Assembly: GCF_001427525.1 (NCBI RefSeq)
Contig: NZ_LMGU01000001.1
Coordinates: 2,169,116 to 2,233,115, forward strand
Reading direction: 5' to 3'
Source of the DNA: Microbacterium sp. Root61
GTDB taxonomy: Bacteria > Actinomycetota > Actinomycetes > Actinomycetales > Microbacteriaceae
Length of the DNA: 64,000 bases
Shown: positions 34,789-42,330 of the stretch, in pieces
How the letters are laid out: each line of letters opens with the position of its first letter
How positions within the stretch are numbered: the first letter of the stretch is position 1
Notes under the pieces: generated by a model
Databases searched by the model: none
The model's input: the letters and a program-made list of their open reading frames with translations, nothing else
What the model was told of the DNA's origin: nothing
Translations under genes and position numbers: made by a program

Positions 34789-36072
34789 TCAGACGAGCGG
34801 TTCGGAGCTGTCCGTCTCGAGAACGCAGGAGCCGGCATCGACGTCGGCCGCTGCCGCGTCCGCTCGCTCGGTCGCCGCGAGGGTGCGCGTGAACAGCAGC
34901 AGCCACCCCACCACGAGGCCGGCGCAGACCATCTCGTGCGTGGCCAGAGTGTAGTAACTGAGCCAGAACAAGATGGCGGAGAAGACGATGCCGATCGCAA
35001 CCGCGACGCCGAGCGCGATCATCGCCCACGGAAGGCACGGCAGCACCCACCGCAGACCGAGCAGGAGAGCTCCGAACACCACTGCCATCCCGATGGCGAA
35101 GACGTTGTGACCCACCTGGCTGGTGGTGACCGGCACCACGGCCGCACCGATGAAACACCCCGCGAGCATGAGGAACACCACGTACACGATGAGCTCCCGT
35201 GCGCGAGTCACTCGGGGCTCGGTGCGCGCCCACCGCGCCAGGCTCGTGAGCAGGTACAGCGCGAGCAGCGCTGTCACCCCACCCGCGATGAGCAGCGTGG
35301 CGTTGAAGACGGCCGCCGTGACACCACCTTGACCGCCGAGCTCGCTGAAGTTGAGGCGGTACCAGTCGTCGTCGCGGGTCGTCGCAGCGCTCACCGCGAA
35401 CCCGGTAGCCACGACCGCGAACAACAACACCACGAGCCGCGTCGCGGTGACATGGGCGGCGACCGCGAACGCGGTGTAGCCCGAAGCGCCGGCCACGAGG
35501 GCGACGATCATGGTCGCCGTCAGGGTGTCGACGGCAGCGCCGGGCCAGATCAGCGACGCCATGTCGAACAGCATCCATTGCAGCATTCCGAACACTGCGG
35601 CCAGTGAGATCGCCACCGCGGAGGTCATCCACGCCCGCCGCGCGCGCGTGCCGCCCATCAGCCACGCCTGCCTCGGATCGCGGGCCGCGAGTCGATAGCT
35701 CACCGATGCAGCGGCGAGGGTGATGGATGCCGCGACCGCGATTCCTCCGGCTGCGACCGACGCGCCCTCCCACACAGGTACCGCGCGACCCCAGTACCCC
35801 ACCGCTCCGCCGGCAAGCCCGACGCCGAACGCGAGTGTCGCCACCACGATCGCGCGCGCCTCCGTGCGCGCAGCGAAGCGCCGCGTCTCGAGCACCCCCT
35901 TACGGTGCAGCCGTGTCTCGACCCGCATCGCGGCAGCCTCGAGGCGGGCTCCCTGCGTCCACGCACCGCGTGTCATGGCCTGATTGTCCACCCATCGCGG
36001 CCGATTCGGGATAGGCCCGTTGAAGGGTGCGTCCGCAAGCGGGTCTTCGGCGATCGCCGAGACCGGGCTCAC
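34789..36072 (-). CDS. Multi-pass membrane protein of unknown function (DUF998-like)
   Basis: A protein of up to 427 residues with about ten hydrophobic segments in pairs, a positively charged N-terminal region and an acidic C-terminus. The layout is reminiscent of DUF998-type proteins, but this is a weak call. Start is uncertain: GTG 36072 lies in the loop of a strong hairpin (36057-36089) and has no ribosome site, whereas ATG 35976 gives MTRGAWTQG with a weak site. It is upstream of metP on the same strand (96-base gap). A fragment duplicates its C-terminus at 32846-32905. Confidence 0.65.
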   Translation of the reverse strand: MSPVSAIAEDPLADAPFNGPIPNRPRWVDNQAMTRGAWTQGARLEAAAMRVETRLHRKGVLETRRFAARTEARAIVVATLAFGVGLAGGAVGYWGRAVPVWEGASVAAGGIAVAASITLAAASVSYRLAARDPRQAWLMGGTRARRAWMTSAVAISLAAVFGMLQWMLFDMASLIWPGAAVDTLTATMIVALVAGASGYTAFAVAAHVTATRLVVLLFAVVATGFAVSAATTRDDDWYRLNFSELGGQGGVTAAVFNATLLIAGGVTALLALYLLTSLARWARTEPRVTRARELIVYVVFLMLAGCFIGAAVVPVTTSQVGHNVFAIGMAVVFGALLLGLRWVLPCLPWAMIALGVAVAIGIVFSAILFWLSYYTLATHEMVCAGLVVGWLLLFTRTLAATERADAAAADVDAGSCVLETDSSEPLV

Positions 36073-36089
36073 AAGGAACCCGGTCTCGG
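36057..36089. terminator. Strong hairpin, possible terminator after the flavin reductase gene
   Basis: CCGAGACCGGG (36057-36067) and CCCGGTCTCGG (36079-36089) form an 11-base perfect stem with an 11-base loop. It lies about 78 bases beyond the flavin reductase stop on the minus strand. No T-run follows, so if a terminator it is of the T-poor type common in high-GC Actinobacteria. It overlaps the candidate GTG start at 36072. Confidence 0.5.
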
Positions 36090-36122
36090 AAGCTGTTCCT
36101 ATTCAGATGAAACGGGAGCCTA

Positions 36123-36150
36123 GGGATTGCGACATCGATGTCGCAATCCC
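36123..36150. repeat. Perfect 28-base palindrome
   Basis: GGGATTGCGACATC (36123-36136) is followed directly by its exact reverse complement to 36150, with no spacer. It lies 17 bases after the flavin reductase stop, at the left edge of a lower-GC patch. A zero-loop palindrome of this length is unusual for a terminator. It may be a mobile-element end, a recombination site or an operator. Confidence 0.65.
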
Positions 36151-36166
36151 CGGTGGCTTCCCCTAC

Positions 36167-36826
36167 TCAACCGGCTTTCTGCTCGGCCATGAAGGCAATG
36201 GAGTCAGGTGACCGCAGGCTGGCGGTTGGTGGCTGTACGGTCTTCTCCACGACCGTGAAGTCGAGATAGCCAAGGCGTGCGAGGGGGCGCATTTTCGCGA
36301 TGTCCAGCATCCCGTCAGTGAGAAAGTCCTCGTCGATATGGATACCGATCACACGGGCAATCAGCAAGTGGGTGGATGACTCTGGAGTCCGTCCCGGAAG
36401 ATAGATCGACTGCTGAAGTTCGCATTCGAATTTGACCGGGGCACCTGCGACAAGAGGGGGCGCGATAAGCCTCGACGGAGTGGACTCCAGGTTCGCGTAC
36501 TCGAACTCGTCCACGGCTGGAGGGAGATCATGATTCGTCATGACCATCTCATCGAAATGGCGCTCGGTCGCCATGCTCCAGCCCAATTGGCCGGTAGCCA
36601 TCGCGTTCGCCGCCGTGTCTTTCGGGCGGCCGTCCGGCTGACAGTTCACCGCCACGGAGATGGTCGGCGGGTCCCACGTGACGTTCTGAAACTGGCTGTA
36701 CGGGGCAAGATTCGGCACTCCGTCGGTGTCGACTGTCGATATCCAGCCGATCGGGCGTGGCACGCAGCTCGCCTTGAACGGGTTGTACGGCAGCCCGCTT
36801 GTTTCCGTGTCAGTTTCGTAGAACAT
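36167..36826 (-). CDS. Flavin reductase-like / flavoprotein oxygenase family protein
   Basis: A 219-residue protein of the flavin reductase-like domain family (FMN-binding split barrel). The N-terminal PRPIGWISTVDTDGVPNLAPYS is the family hallmark, followed by PTISVAVN and FECELQQSIYLPG. Such proteins reduce FMN for a monooxygenase or oxidise small substrates; no partner is adjacent. AAGGAAG precedes the ATG by about six bases. GC content is visibly lower (about 55 percent by eye) than in neighbours, and the gene is bounded by a palindrome and a non-coding stretch, suggesting transfer. Confidence 0.83.
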   Translation of the reverse strand: MFYETDTETSGLPYNPFKASCVPRPIGWISTVDTDGVPNLAPYSQFQNVTWDPPTISVAVNCQPDGRPKDTAANAMATGQLGWSMATERHFDEMVMTNHDLPPAVDEFEYANLESTPSRLIAPPLVAGAPVKFECELQQSIYLPGRTPESSTHLLIARVIGIHIDEDFLTDGMLDIAKMRPLARLGYLDFTVVEKTVQPPTASLRSPDSIAFMAEQKAG

Positions 36827-37414
36827 TCAAACTTCCTTCTGCTGAGGTTTCGTTCCGGCCCAATTCCGAGTTGGTACGGATTTGCGCGCAGCCAGCCCAC
36901 CACCCAAAGCAACGTCGGGTGCGCGGAATGCGTAGAACTCCCATGAGCGTCGAGGTTTCTGCACGCCTTCGTGGAGTCACTCCGTTAGTTGTAGCACAGG
37001 CGAGTTTGCCTACGCCACAAACGACCTCGGTGGATGCCCGAAAGGGGTGCGAATAGCGGATTTTTTACGCCTGATCGTTGGAGCTTGGCGCTCGACAAAG
37101 ATTGCACTATCACCCAGGTCACCACGAAGCCCTAGCTGCCGTTGGGTTCACACGTCCTGAGCGACGCCTTCATCGAGCACGCGGAGCTCCGCGGACGGCA
37201 CGAGATTCGGCATTGGCTGCGAGGATTGCGCCTGGATTCGCTTCCCGCAGGGCGGCGGCCGGGTCGCCCCTCGGGCGGGAGGTGAATCCCAATTCGTTGT
37301 CCCGCCGACGACGACCGGTGCGAACGTGCGGTGGCGGAGCGGTGGAATATGCGCAAAGTACGCGGTCGACGCCTCCGCCATCGGGGCCGCCCCACACCTG
37401 CCGCCGATCGAAGC
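36827..37414. other. Non-coding, partly lower-GC stretch upstream of the flavin reductase
   Basis: About 590 bases without a convincing gene. The first 250 bases are lower in GC than the surroundings. Around 37130-37260 a plus-strand frame reads SHVLSDAFIEHAELRGRHEIRH, which looks protein-like but has no start and meets a stop soon after; it may be a gene relic. No transposase or inverted terminal repeat is seen. Confidence 0.4.
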
Positions 37415-38176
37415 TCAGTCGGCGGATGAATCTGCGTCGTCGTCGCGTGGCGGCGTCGGCACTTCCCACTGGCCGAAGAGCCGCAGCCCTGCAGCCGCGG
37501 CGAGCGCATTCGACGCCGCGTTGTCGACCTGGCAGCGGTACTGCAGCTCGAGCCCGAGATCGCTCGCGTGGCCCGCCATGGCACGAACGAGACGACGCCC
37601 GTACCCGTGGCCGCGCTCATCCGTGAGCGTGAGTACGCCGAAGTCGGCGAGGGTCGAGCCCCGCCACGGGTAGGTGCTGGCGGCACTCACGAGCCGGTCT
37701 TCGACGATGACGCCGAACGCCGCCCAATCTTCGAGATCGACCTGGGCGTCGTCACGGTCCTGCTCGGACGCTCGCGCCTCGAATGCCTCGAACAGCTCAC
37801 GATCGCCGGCGGTCAGCTGGCGAACGATCCCGGGCGCCGACGCGGTCTCCGCCTCGGCCTCGTAGCCCTCGGGGAAGTAGTAGAGGTTGTCCGCGCCGTG
37901 GAGCTGCACTCCGGCTTCGGCGAGGGCACTCCGCACGCGGGCTTCGTCGAGCGGGGATGAATCCGTGCGCGTACCGTCGCATTCCAGAGCGTCGGCGACC
38001 TCCGCGCTCAGCGCGATCGCAGTATGGGAGTCCGACGCAGTGCGGAGAACGGTGACACGTTCTCCCTCGTCGAGCGTCGGGTTCACGATCAAGCTCAGAC
38101 GTTGGTCGGAGTAGGTGAGCCGACCGGCGAACGGCTGCTTCCAGAATTCGGTGACGGCGTGGGAGAAGCGGGTCAC
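37415..38176 (-). CDS. GNAT-family N-acetyltransferase
   Basis: A 253-residue protein with a C-terminal GNAT domain. The acetyl-CoA-binding stretch reads LTDERGHGYGRRLVRAMAGHA, and the preceding strand LADFGVLTL and the following LQYRCQVDNAASNALAAAAG fit the fold. The N-terminal 110 residues form a separate uncharacterised domain (VTVLRTASDSHTAIALSAEV). GTG start at 38176 with GGAGG seven bases upstream. Divergent from a TetR gene with an inverted repeat between, so likely TetR-controlled. Acceptor unknown. Confidence 0.82.
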   Translation of the reverse strand: MTRFSHAVTEFWKQPFAGRLTYSDQRLSLIVNPTLDEGERVTVLRTASDSHTAIALSAEVADALECDGTRTDSSPLDEARVRSALAEAGVQLHGADNLYYFPEGYEAEAETASAPGIVRQLTAGDRELFEAFEARASEQDRDDAQVDLEDWAAFGVIVEDRLVSAASTYPWRGSTLADFGVLTLTDERGHGYGRRLVRAMAGHASDLGLELQYRCQVDNAASNALAAAAGLRLFGQWEVPTPPRDDDADSSAD

Positions 38177-38207
38177 GAGCGTGCCTCCGTCGGGGTAGAG
38201 TCGGATG

Positions 38208-38229
38208 AATCTGACATGTCTGCCAGATT
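38208..38229. promoter_or_regulatory. Inverted repeat in the TetR/GNAT divergent region
   Basis: AATCTG (38208-38213) and CAGATT (38224-38229) face each other across ten bases, and the internal GACATGTC (38213-38220) is itself palindromic. The block is within the 80-base gap between the divergent acetyltransferase and TetR genes, where a TetR operator is expected. No other copy was noticed in the window. Confidence 0.5.
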
Positions 38230-38256
38230 TGACAGCCTATGACACTTTGAGGATCG

Positions 38257-38946
38257 ATGCCTGTGGTCGCGCTGAAGCTCTCATCGCGCGAGATCGCCCG
38301 TCAGGCGATTCGCGACAGAATCCAGCAGGTCGCGGAGATGCTCTTCGCCGAGCACGGGTACCGCGACACGACCGTTGGCGCCATCGCCACAGGCGTCGGG
38401 ATCTCGGAGCGCACCTTCTTCCGCTACTTCGCGACGAAAGACGACCTCCTCTTCTGGAGCTTCGCCGCCGATACGCAGTGGGTGATCGACACGATCGATG
38501 CCCATCCGGTGAGTGACGATACCTGGGACACTCTGCACGCCGTCGTGCAGGCAGCCCTTGGCCGGCTCAACGAAGAAGCACAGCGGAGGGCGGCGCTGTT
38601 TCAGAGGATCGCCGCCGAGTCCCCCCATGTCTCCGCGGCCTACCTCACTCATCTCCAAGCGTTTCAGCGTCGCATCGCGGAAGCACTCTGGCTCCGCAGT
38701 CGGTCCAACCTCGGCAGCGAAGCGAGCGACCGGATCACGGAGGGCCGGCCGGGAGGATCTGACGAGCGGATAGTCCTGTACGCCGTTGTCAGTTCGGTCT
38801 TCGCCGCCATCAGCGAAGTCACTTCTCTTTCCTCCGACCGCACGGCCGCCGAACAGCAACGGCTGATACACGCCACGCTGACGGCCATGCGCCCCTCGCA
38901 CGCGGGCACGCGCGCGGGGACAATCGGCGATCGTGATGCTCACTGA
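38257..38946 (+). CDS. TetR-family transcriptional regulator
   Basis: A 229-residue TetR protein. The N-terminal helix-turn-helix covers about residues 15-62 (AEMLFAEHGYRDTTVGAIA, then GISERTFFRYFATKDDL) and an all-helical ligand domain follows. GAGG five bases before the ATG supports the start. It is divergent from a GNAT gene and upstream of an AhpD-type gene that it slightly overlaps or abuts, and then a second GNAT gene, so it probably represses both directions. The ligand is unknown. Confidence 0.87.
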   Translation: MPVVALKLSSREIARQAIRDRIQQVAEMLFAEHGYRDTTVGAIATGVGISERTFFRYFATKDDLLFWSFAADTQWVIDTIDAHPVSDDTWDTLHAVVQAALGRLNEEAQRRAALFQRIAAESPHVSAAYLTHLQAFQRRIAEALWLRSRSNLGSEASDRITEGRPGGSDERIVLYAVVSSVFAAISEVTSLSSDRTAAEQQRLIHATLTAMRPSHAGTRAGTIGDRDAH

Positions 38947-38974
38947 GCACACGCACGCCAGAGAAGAAGGTGAG

Positions 38975-39433
38975 TTGTCACGCGTGGAAACTGTCAACCT
39001 CGGCAAGCTCAATCCGGCCACCTACAAGAGTCTCGCCGCATTCGATGCGACGGCTCAGCAGGCGGCGGTCGACGCCGGACTCGATCCGCTGCTCATCGAG
39101 CTGGTGAGAATCCGGGCCTCGCAGATCAATGGCTGCGCATACTGCCTGCGCCTGCACTCGCGCGATGCGATCGCCAAGGGCGAGTCCGCCGACCGGCTCG
39201 CGATAGTCGCGGCCTGGTGGGAGACGCAGTACTTCAGCGACAAGGAGCAAGCCGCACTCATCCTCGCCGAACGGCTGACGAACATCTCGCACACCCCGAC
39301 CGGCGGTCACGACACGGTTGATGTCGATGTCGTCCTCACGGCAACAGAAATCGCAGCGATCTCCTGGCTCGTCATCGTGATCAACGCGTGGAATCGCGTG
39401 GCGATCTCGAGCCGCTACTCGGTCACACCATGA
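38975..39433 (+). CDS. AhpD/carboxymuconolactone decarboxylase-family protein
   Basis: A protein of about 152 residues with the AhpD active-site pattern: QINGCAYCLRLHSRDA contains CxxC followed by a histidine, as in alkylhydroperoxidase AhpD core proteins. Members are disulfide-using peroxidase partners or gamma-carboxymuconolactone decarboxylases; the CxxC favours the redox type. Start is ambiguous: TTG 38975 behind AAGG(TGAG) is used, with ATG 38936 and GTG 38984 as alternatives. The downstream GNAT gene overlaps by four bases. Probably induced with its TetR neighbour. Confidence 0.8.
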   Translation: MSRVETVNLGKLNPATYKSLAAFDATAQQAAVDAGLDPLLIELVRIRASQINGCAYCLRLHSRDAIAKGESADRLAIVAAWWETQYFSDKEQAALILAERLTNISHTPTGGHDTVDVDVVLTATEIAAISWLVIVINAWNRVAISSRYSVTP

Positions 39434-39993
39434 CGGTGCGCCTGGCTGAATCGGGCGACCTCGACGTCGCGGCCCGTGTCCTGGCCGAAGCCTTCGAGGA
39501 GTACCCGTGGACGCGATGGTCGATACCCGATGACGGATACGCGGCTCGCCTCGAGCAGATCCAGCGCCTCTATCTGTCCCACGCGCTGGAGCACGGCCTC
39601 GTGGTCGTGGACACCCGGCTGCGCGCGGTCGCGGCCTTCCTGCCACCGGATGCCCCGGCCCCGAGCCACCGATTGCAGCAGCAGGTCGCCGAGCTGCACG
39701 GAGCCCGGCTGGCGGTGACCTCGGAGCTGTCGTTGCCGAGTCCACCCGCCGGTGCATGGACCCTCGAGACCGTCGGAGTCGATCCCGCCCGTCAAGGAAG
39801 CGGGCTGGGCACAGCGGTGACAGCGGCCGGCCTCGCGATCATCGACGACCGCGCCGACACGATTGCGCTGGAGACATCGCTGGAACGAAACGTGGCCCTC
39901 TACCAGCGTCTCGGGTTCACGACGGTCGCCACGACCGCGATACCGGACGGCCCCGTCGTCTACTCGATGAGCCGGACTTCGCGCTCCCGTTAG
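39430..39993 (+). CDS. GNAT-family N-acetyltransferase
   Basis: A 187-residue GNAT protein. The acetyl-CoA pyrophosphate loop is VDPARQGSGLGTAVTAAG, preceded by the strand LETVGV and followed by LETSLERNVALYQRLGF, all standard motif A and B positions. Its ATG overlaps the AhpD-like stop (ATGA at 39430-39433). It ends four bases into the convergent PaaX-type gene. Acceptor unknown; the link with AhpD and TetR suggests a detoxification unit. Confidence 0.85.
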   Translation: MTVRLAESGDLDVAARVLAEAFEEYPWTRWSIPDDGYAARLEQIQRLYLSHALEHGLVVVDTRLRAVAAFLPPDAPAPSHRLQQQVAELHGARLAVTSELSLPSPPAGAWTLETVGVDPARQGSGLGTAVTAAGLAIIDDRADTIALETSLERNVALYQRLGFTTVATTAIPDGPVVYSMSRTSRSR

Positions 39994-40853
39994 GAACGCG
40001 TCCCATCGGCGGGGAGTGTCGGGTACGTAGCCGAAGGATCGTGGGCGCGAAACAGCCTGACTTCGGGAAGGTCGTGCCGAAGCCGCTCCCACATCTCGCG
40101 GAACCGGTGACGAATGATCGGCGGCGACCAGTCCGGGTCGCGCAGTTCGAACGGGATCAGCGGGTCATGCTCGAGCGCGAAGGTGAAGGCCGCGGCCAGC
40201 CTCAACGCGCAGGCGAGGCGTGTCGGGACGCTGGCCTCTTCGGACAGGCCGTCCGCGTCCGAGAGCGCCCGCTCCAGTCCTTCATAGGCGGCCTCGATGT
40301 CCGCCGCCGGCCATAGCGTCTCGACCACCTGCTTCGGGTCCCCCAGCCCCGGCCCGTCCAGCCGCGCCGCCTCGGCGGTGATCAGGTACCGCCCGATGGT
40401 GGCCGGCGCGACCTCGGCGGCCAGGTCGTCGCGCAGATCGAAGGGACTCACGTACACCCCGTTGGCCAGCGACGCCGCCCCCAGCCGAACGAGTGCCGTC
40501 CGCAACGAGTCCCGCTCGGCACGGAGTCTCTCGGGAACCGAGAAGGCGTAAAGACACCAGACCCCCTGCCACGTCGGCATTCCGGCATCCTGCGAGGAGA
40601 CGAACGCGAGATGGCCGCCATCCAATCGCTCTCTCGTCTTGCCGCTCTCGGTCAGCACGAGTCGCCCCTTGCGTCCCCGCCCGACTTGATCGAGTACCCC
40701 GTGGGCCTCCATCCGGCGGATCGCGAGGCGAACGGGCTGATCGGCCAGCCCGACGGCGGCAGCCACGCCGTAGACCATCTCCAGCTCGGCGACCCCCTCC
40801 GCGCTGAAGCACGCTGCGACCACCGTCTTCGGCGCGATGACGACCTCGCTCAT
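39990..40853 (-). CDS. PaaX-family transcriptional regulator
   Basis: A 287-residue protein matching PaaX-type repressors. An N-terminal winged helix (AVGLADQPVRLAIRRMEAHG, GRGRKGRLVLTESG) is followed by the central WCLYAFSVPERLRAERDSLR and a C-terminal domain with EHDPLIPFELRDPDW. PaaX represses phenylacetate degradation in E. coli and senses phenylacetyl-CoA; here no paa genes are present, so it is a homologue with another target. The ATG overlaps the upstream GNAT stop by four bases. Confidence 0.85.
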   Translation of the reverse strand: MSEVVIAPKTVVAACFSAEGVAELEMVYGVAAAVGLADQPVRLAIRRMEAHGVLDQVGRGRKGRLVLTESGKTRERLDGGHLAFVSSQDAGMPTWQGVWCLYAFSVPERLRAERDSLRTALVRLGAASLANGVYVSPFDLRDDLAAEVAPATIGRYLITAEAARLDGPGLGDPKQVVETLWPAADIEAAYEGLERALSDADGLSEEASVPTRLACALRLAAAFTFALEHDPLIPFELRDPDWSPPIIRHRFREMWERLRHDLPEVRLFRAHDPSATYPTLPADGTRS

Positions 40854-41461
40854 CCTTGAGCCCTCTCCGAGATTCGGAACACCATCTCCGTCGCCCGCTG
40901 GAATCCGAACACGTTCTGGGGAAGGCCGATCGACTCGGTCTTCACGGCGCGGAACCCCAGGCGCTCGTACAGCGCCCTCGCGCGGGGATTCGAGTCCACG
41001 ACGCTGAGCCTCACCTGCTTCATCCCCTGGCTCTCAGCCATGATGATGGCCTCCCCGAGTAGACGGGAACCGACCCCCAGCCCCCGCGACTGCGAGGCGA
41101 CGGAGAGCCCGTCGAGAAGCAGCTCCCCTGCGCGGGGACGGCGGCCGAGGATCATCAGAAGTGCGGTCCGCCACGGCGCGCTCACCATCGAGTACTCCTG
41201 GACTAGTCGTCGATACGAGAACCCCACTGCAGCACGGCTCGAATCGTGGAACCCGAGCACCCCGATGACGCGTCCCGATATCGTGGCGCAGAAGAAGCCG
41301 TCGGCATTCAGCTGAGACTCGATGTAACTCTCTCCGTGCTCACGATCGCCCAGGCTCGGCGACAGCTTGCGCCCGAACGCCTCCCAGTAGAGCCGGGCAA
41401 CCTCGGCGCGGGAGCCGTCCGGAATGCCCCGCACAACATCGACTGAATCCGCTTCGCTCAT
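40850..41461 (-). CDS. GNAT-family N-acetyltransferase
   Basis: A 203-residue GNAT protein with the motif A stretch SVASQSRGLGVGSRLLGEAI and motif B DSNPRARALYERLGFRAVKTE. Start at ATG 41461 (MSEADSVDVV); a slightly longer frame begins five residues earlier. It is the first gene of a two-gene unit with the PaaX regulator (ATGA overlap). The pair is divergent from the TetR-SGNH unit across a 260-base gap that is AT-richer than the rest. Confidence 0.85.
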   Translation of the reverse strand: MSEADSVDVVRGIPDGSRAEVARLYWEAFGRKLSPSLGDREHGESYIESQLNADGFFCATISGRVIGVLGFHDSSRAAVGFSYRRLVQEYSMVSAPWRTALLMILGRRPRAGELLLDGLSVASQSRGLGVGSRLLGEAIIMAESQGMKQVRLSVVDSNPRARALYERLGFRAVKTESIGLPQNVFGFQRATEMVFRISERAQG

Positions 41462-41658
41462 GCGACAACCGTACAAGTTATCTCTCGATATGAATCCGAT
41501 CGTTCTCAGATTGATAGTTCTCGAGGATACGCAGGAGATTTCGTAGATGTGCCAGACGGGACCAGATACGTCTCGCTCCTTCTCACGGGACTACCCACCC
41601 TCTCACCTGTGGCTTGGTGATGGCGGACTGTTCAAACCCAGACGTTCGGGGAAACTGT

Positions 41659-41697
41659 ACCTAACAACATTAGGTTAGACTCTTATCACATTAGGTT
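41659..41697. promoter_or_regulatory. Paired TetR-type operator boxes
   Basis: ACCTAA (41659-41664) and TTAGGT (41670-41675) form an inverted repeat with a five-base spacer. The decamer ACATTAGGTT occurs at 41667-41676 and again at 41688-41697, exactly 21 bases apart, two helical turns. The boxes lie 25-63 bases ahead of the TetR start at 41722, so autoregulation of the TetR-SGNH pair is likely. Confidence 0.6.
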
Positions 41698-41721
41698 TGC
41701 ATCGCGAGAAGGGAATCGCGG

Positions 41722-42330
41722 ATGGCGCGGGCAGGAATCACACCCGAGCGAGCGGCAGAGGTCGGCGCGGCTCTCGCGGATGAGCTCGGATTCGACGCGG
41801 TGACCGTCGCTGAGGTCGCGCGTCGCTTCGGAGTGAAGACGCCGAGCCTCTACTCGCACGTGGCCGGCAGCGCAGATCTGCGTACCCGCGTCACGCTCCT
41901 CGCGCTCGAGGAACTCGCCGACAGGGTGTCAGAACGGATCGTGGGCCGATCGGGCAAAGAGGCCCTCGCCGGGCTGGCGAACGCGTATCGGGACTATGCC
42001 CACGAGCACCCGGGCCGATTCGCCGCCACCCTCGCCGTGGTCGACACGGAGACGGCGGCCGCCAGCGCCGGCCCGCGGCACGCACAACTCACAGCGGCCG
42101 TGCTGCGGGGGTACAACCTGCCTGAGGCCGCACATGTGCACGCCATCCGCATGCTCGGCAGCACCGTGCGCGGATTCATCACGCTCGAAATGAGCGGGAG
42201 CTTCGACCACAGCAGTCCCGACCCAGACAGCAGCTGGCTCGTGGCGATCGACGCCCTGGACACGCTGATGCGCAATTGGCCGGTGGGCCCGAGCACTCCT
42301 GCATCCTCAACGAAGAATGGCCATGAATGA
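41722..42330 (+). CDS. TetR-family transcriptional regulator
   Basis: A 202-residue TetR protein. The helix-turn-helix region reads [21 protein letters not shown], and the C-terminal part ([20 protein letters not shown]) resembles the WHG-type ligand domain. It ends in overlap with the SGNH hydrolase start, implying a two-gene operon in which regulator and enzyme are made together. Paired boxes with a 21-base period lie upstream. Confidence 0.86.
   Translation: MARAGITPERAAEVGAALADELGFDAVTVAEVARRFGVKTPSLYSHVAGSADLRTRVTLLALEELADRVSERIVGRSGKEALAGLANAYRDYAHEHPGRFAATLAVVDTETAAASAGPRHAQLTAAVLRGYNLPEAAHVHAIRMLGSTVRGFITLEMSGSFDHSSPDPDSSWLVAIDALDTLMRNWPVGPSTPASSTKNGHE

Noticed and set aside
33814..35607. 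597-codon plus-strand open frame opposite metP and the membrane protein gene
   Set aside because: Composition is Arg/His/Asp/Gln-rich, an antisense shadow; the minus strand carries clear NSS motifs.
37060..37066. T-run as a terminator
   Set aside because: The preceding stem is only about three base pairs and no gene ends next to it on that strand.
41501..41511. CGTTCTCAGAT resembling the start of the IclR site at 4099
   Set aside because: Only the left 11 bases agree and the dyad half is absent; treated as chance.
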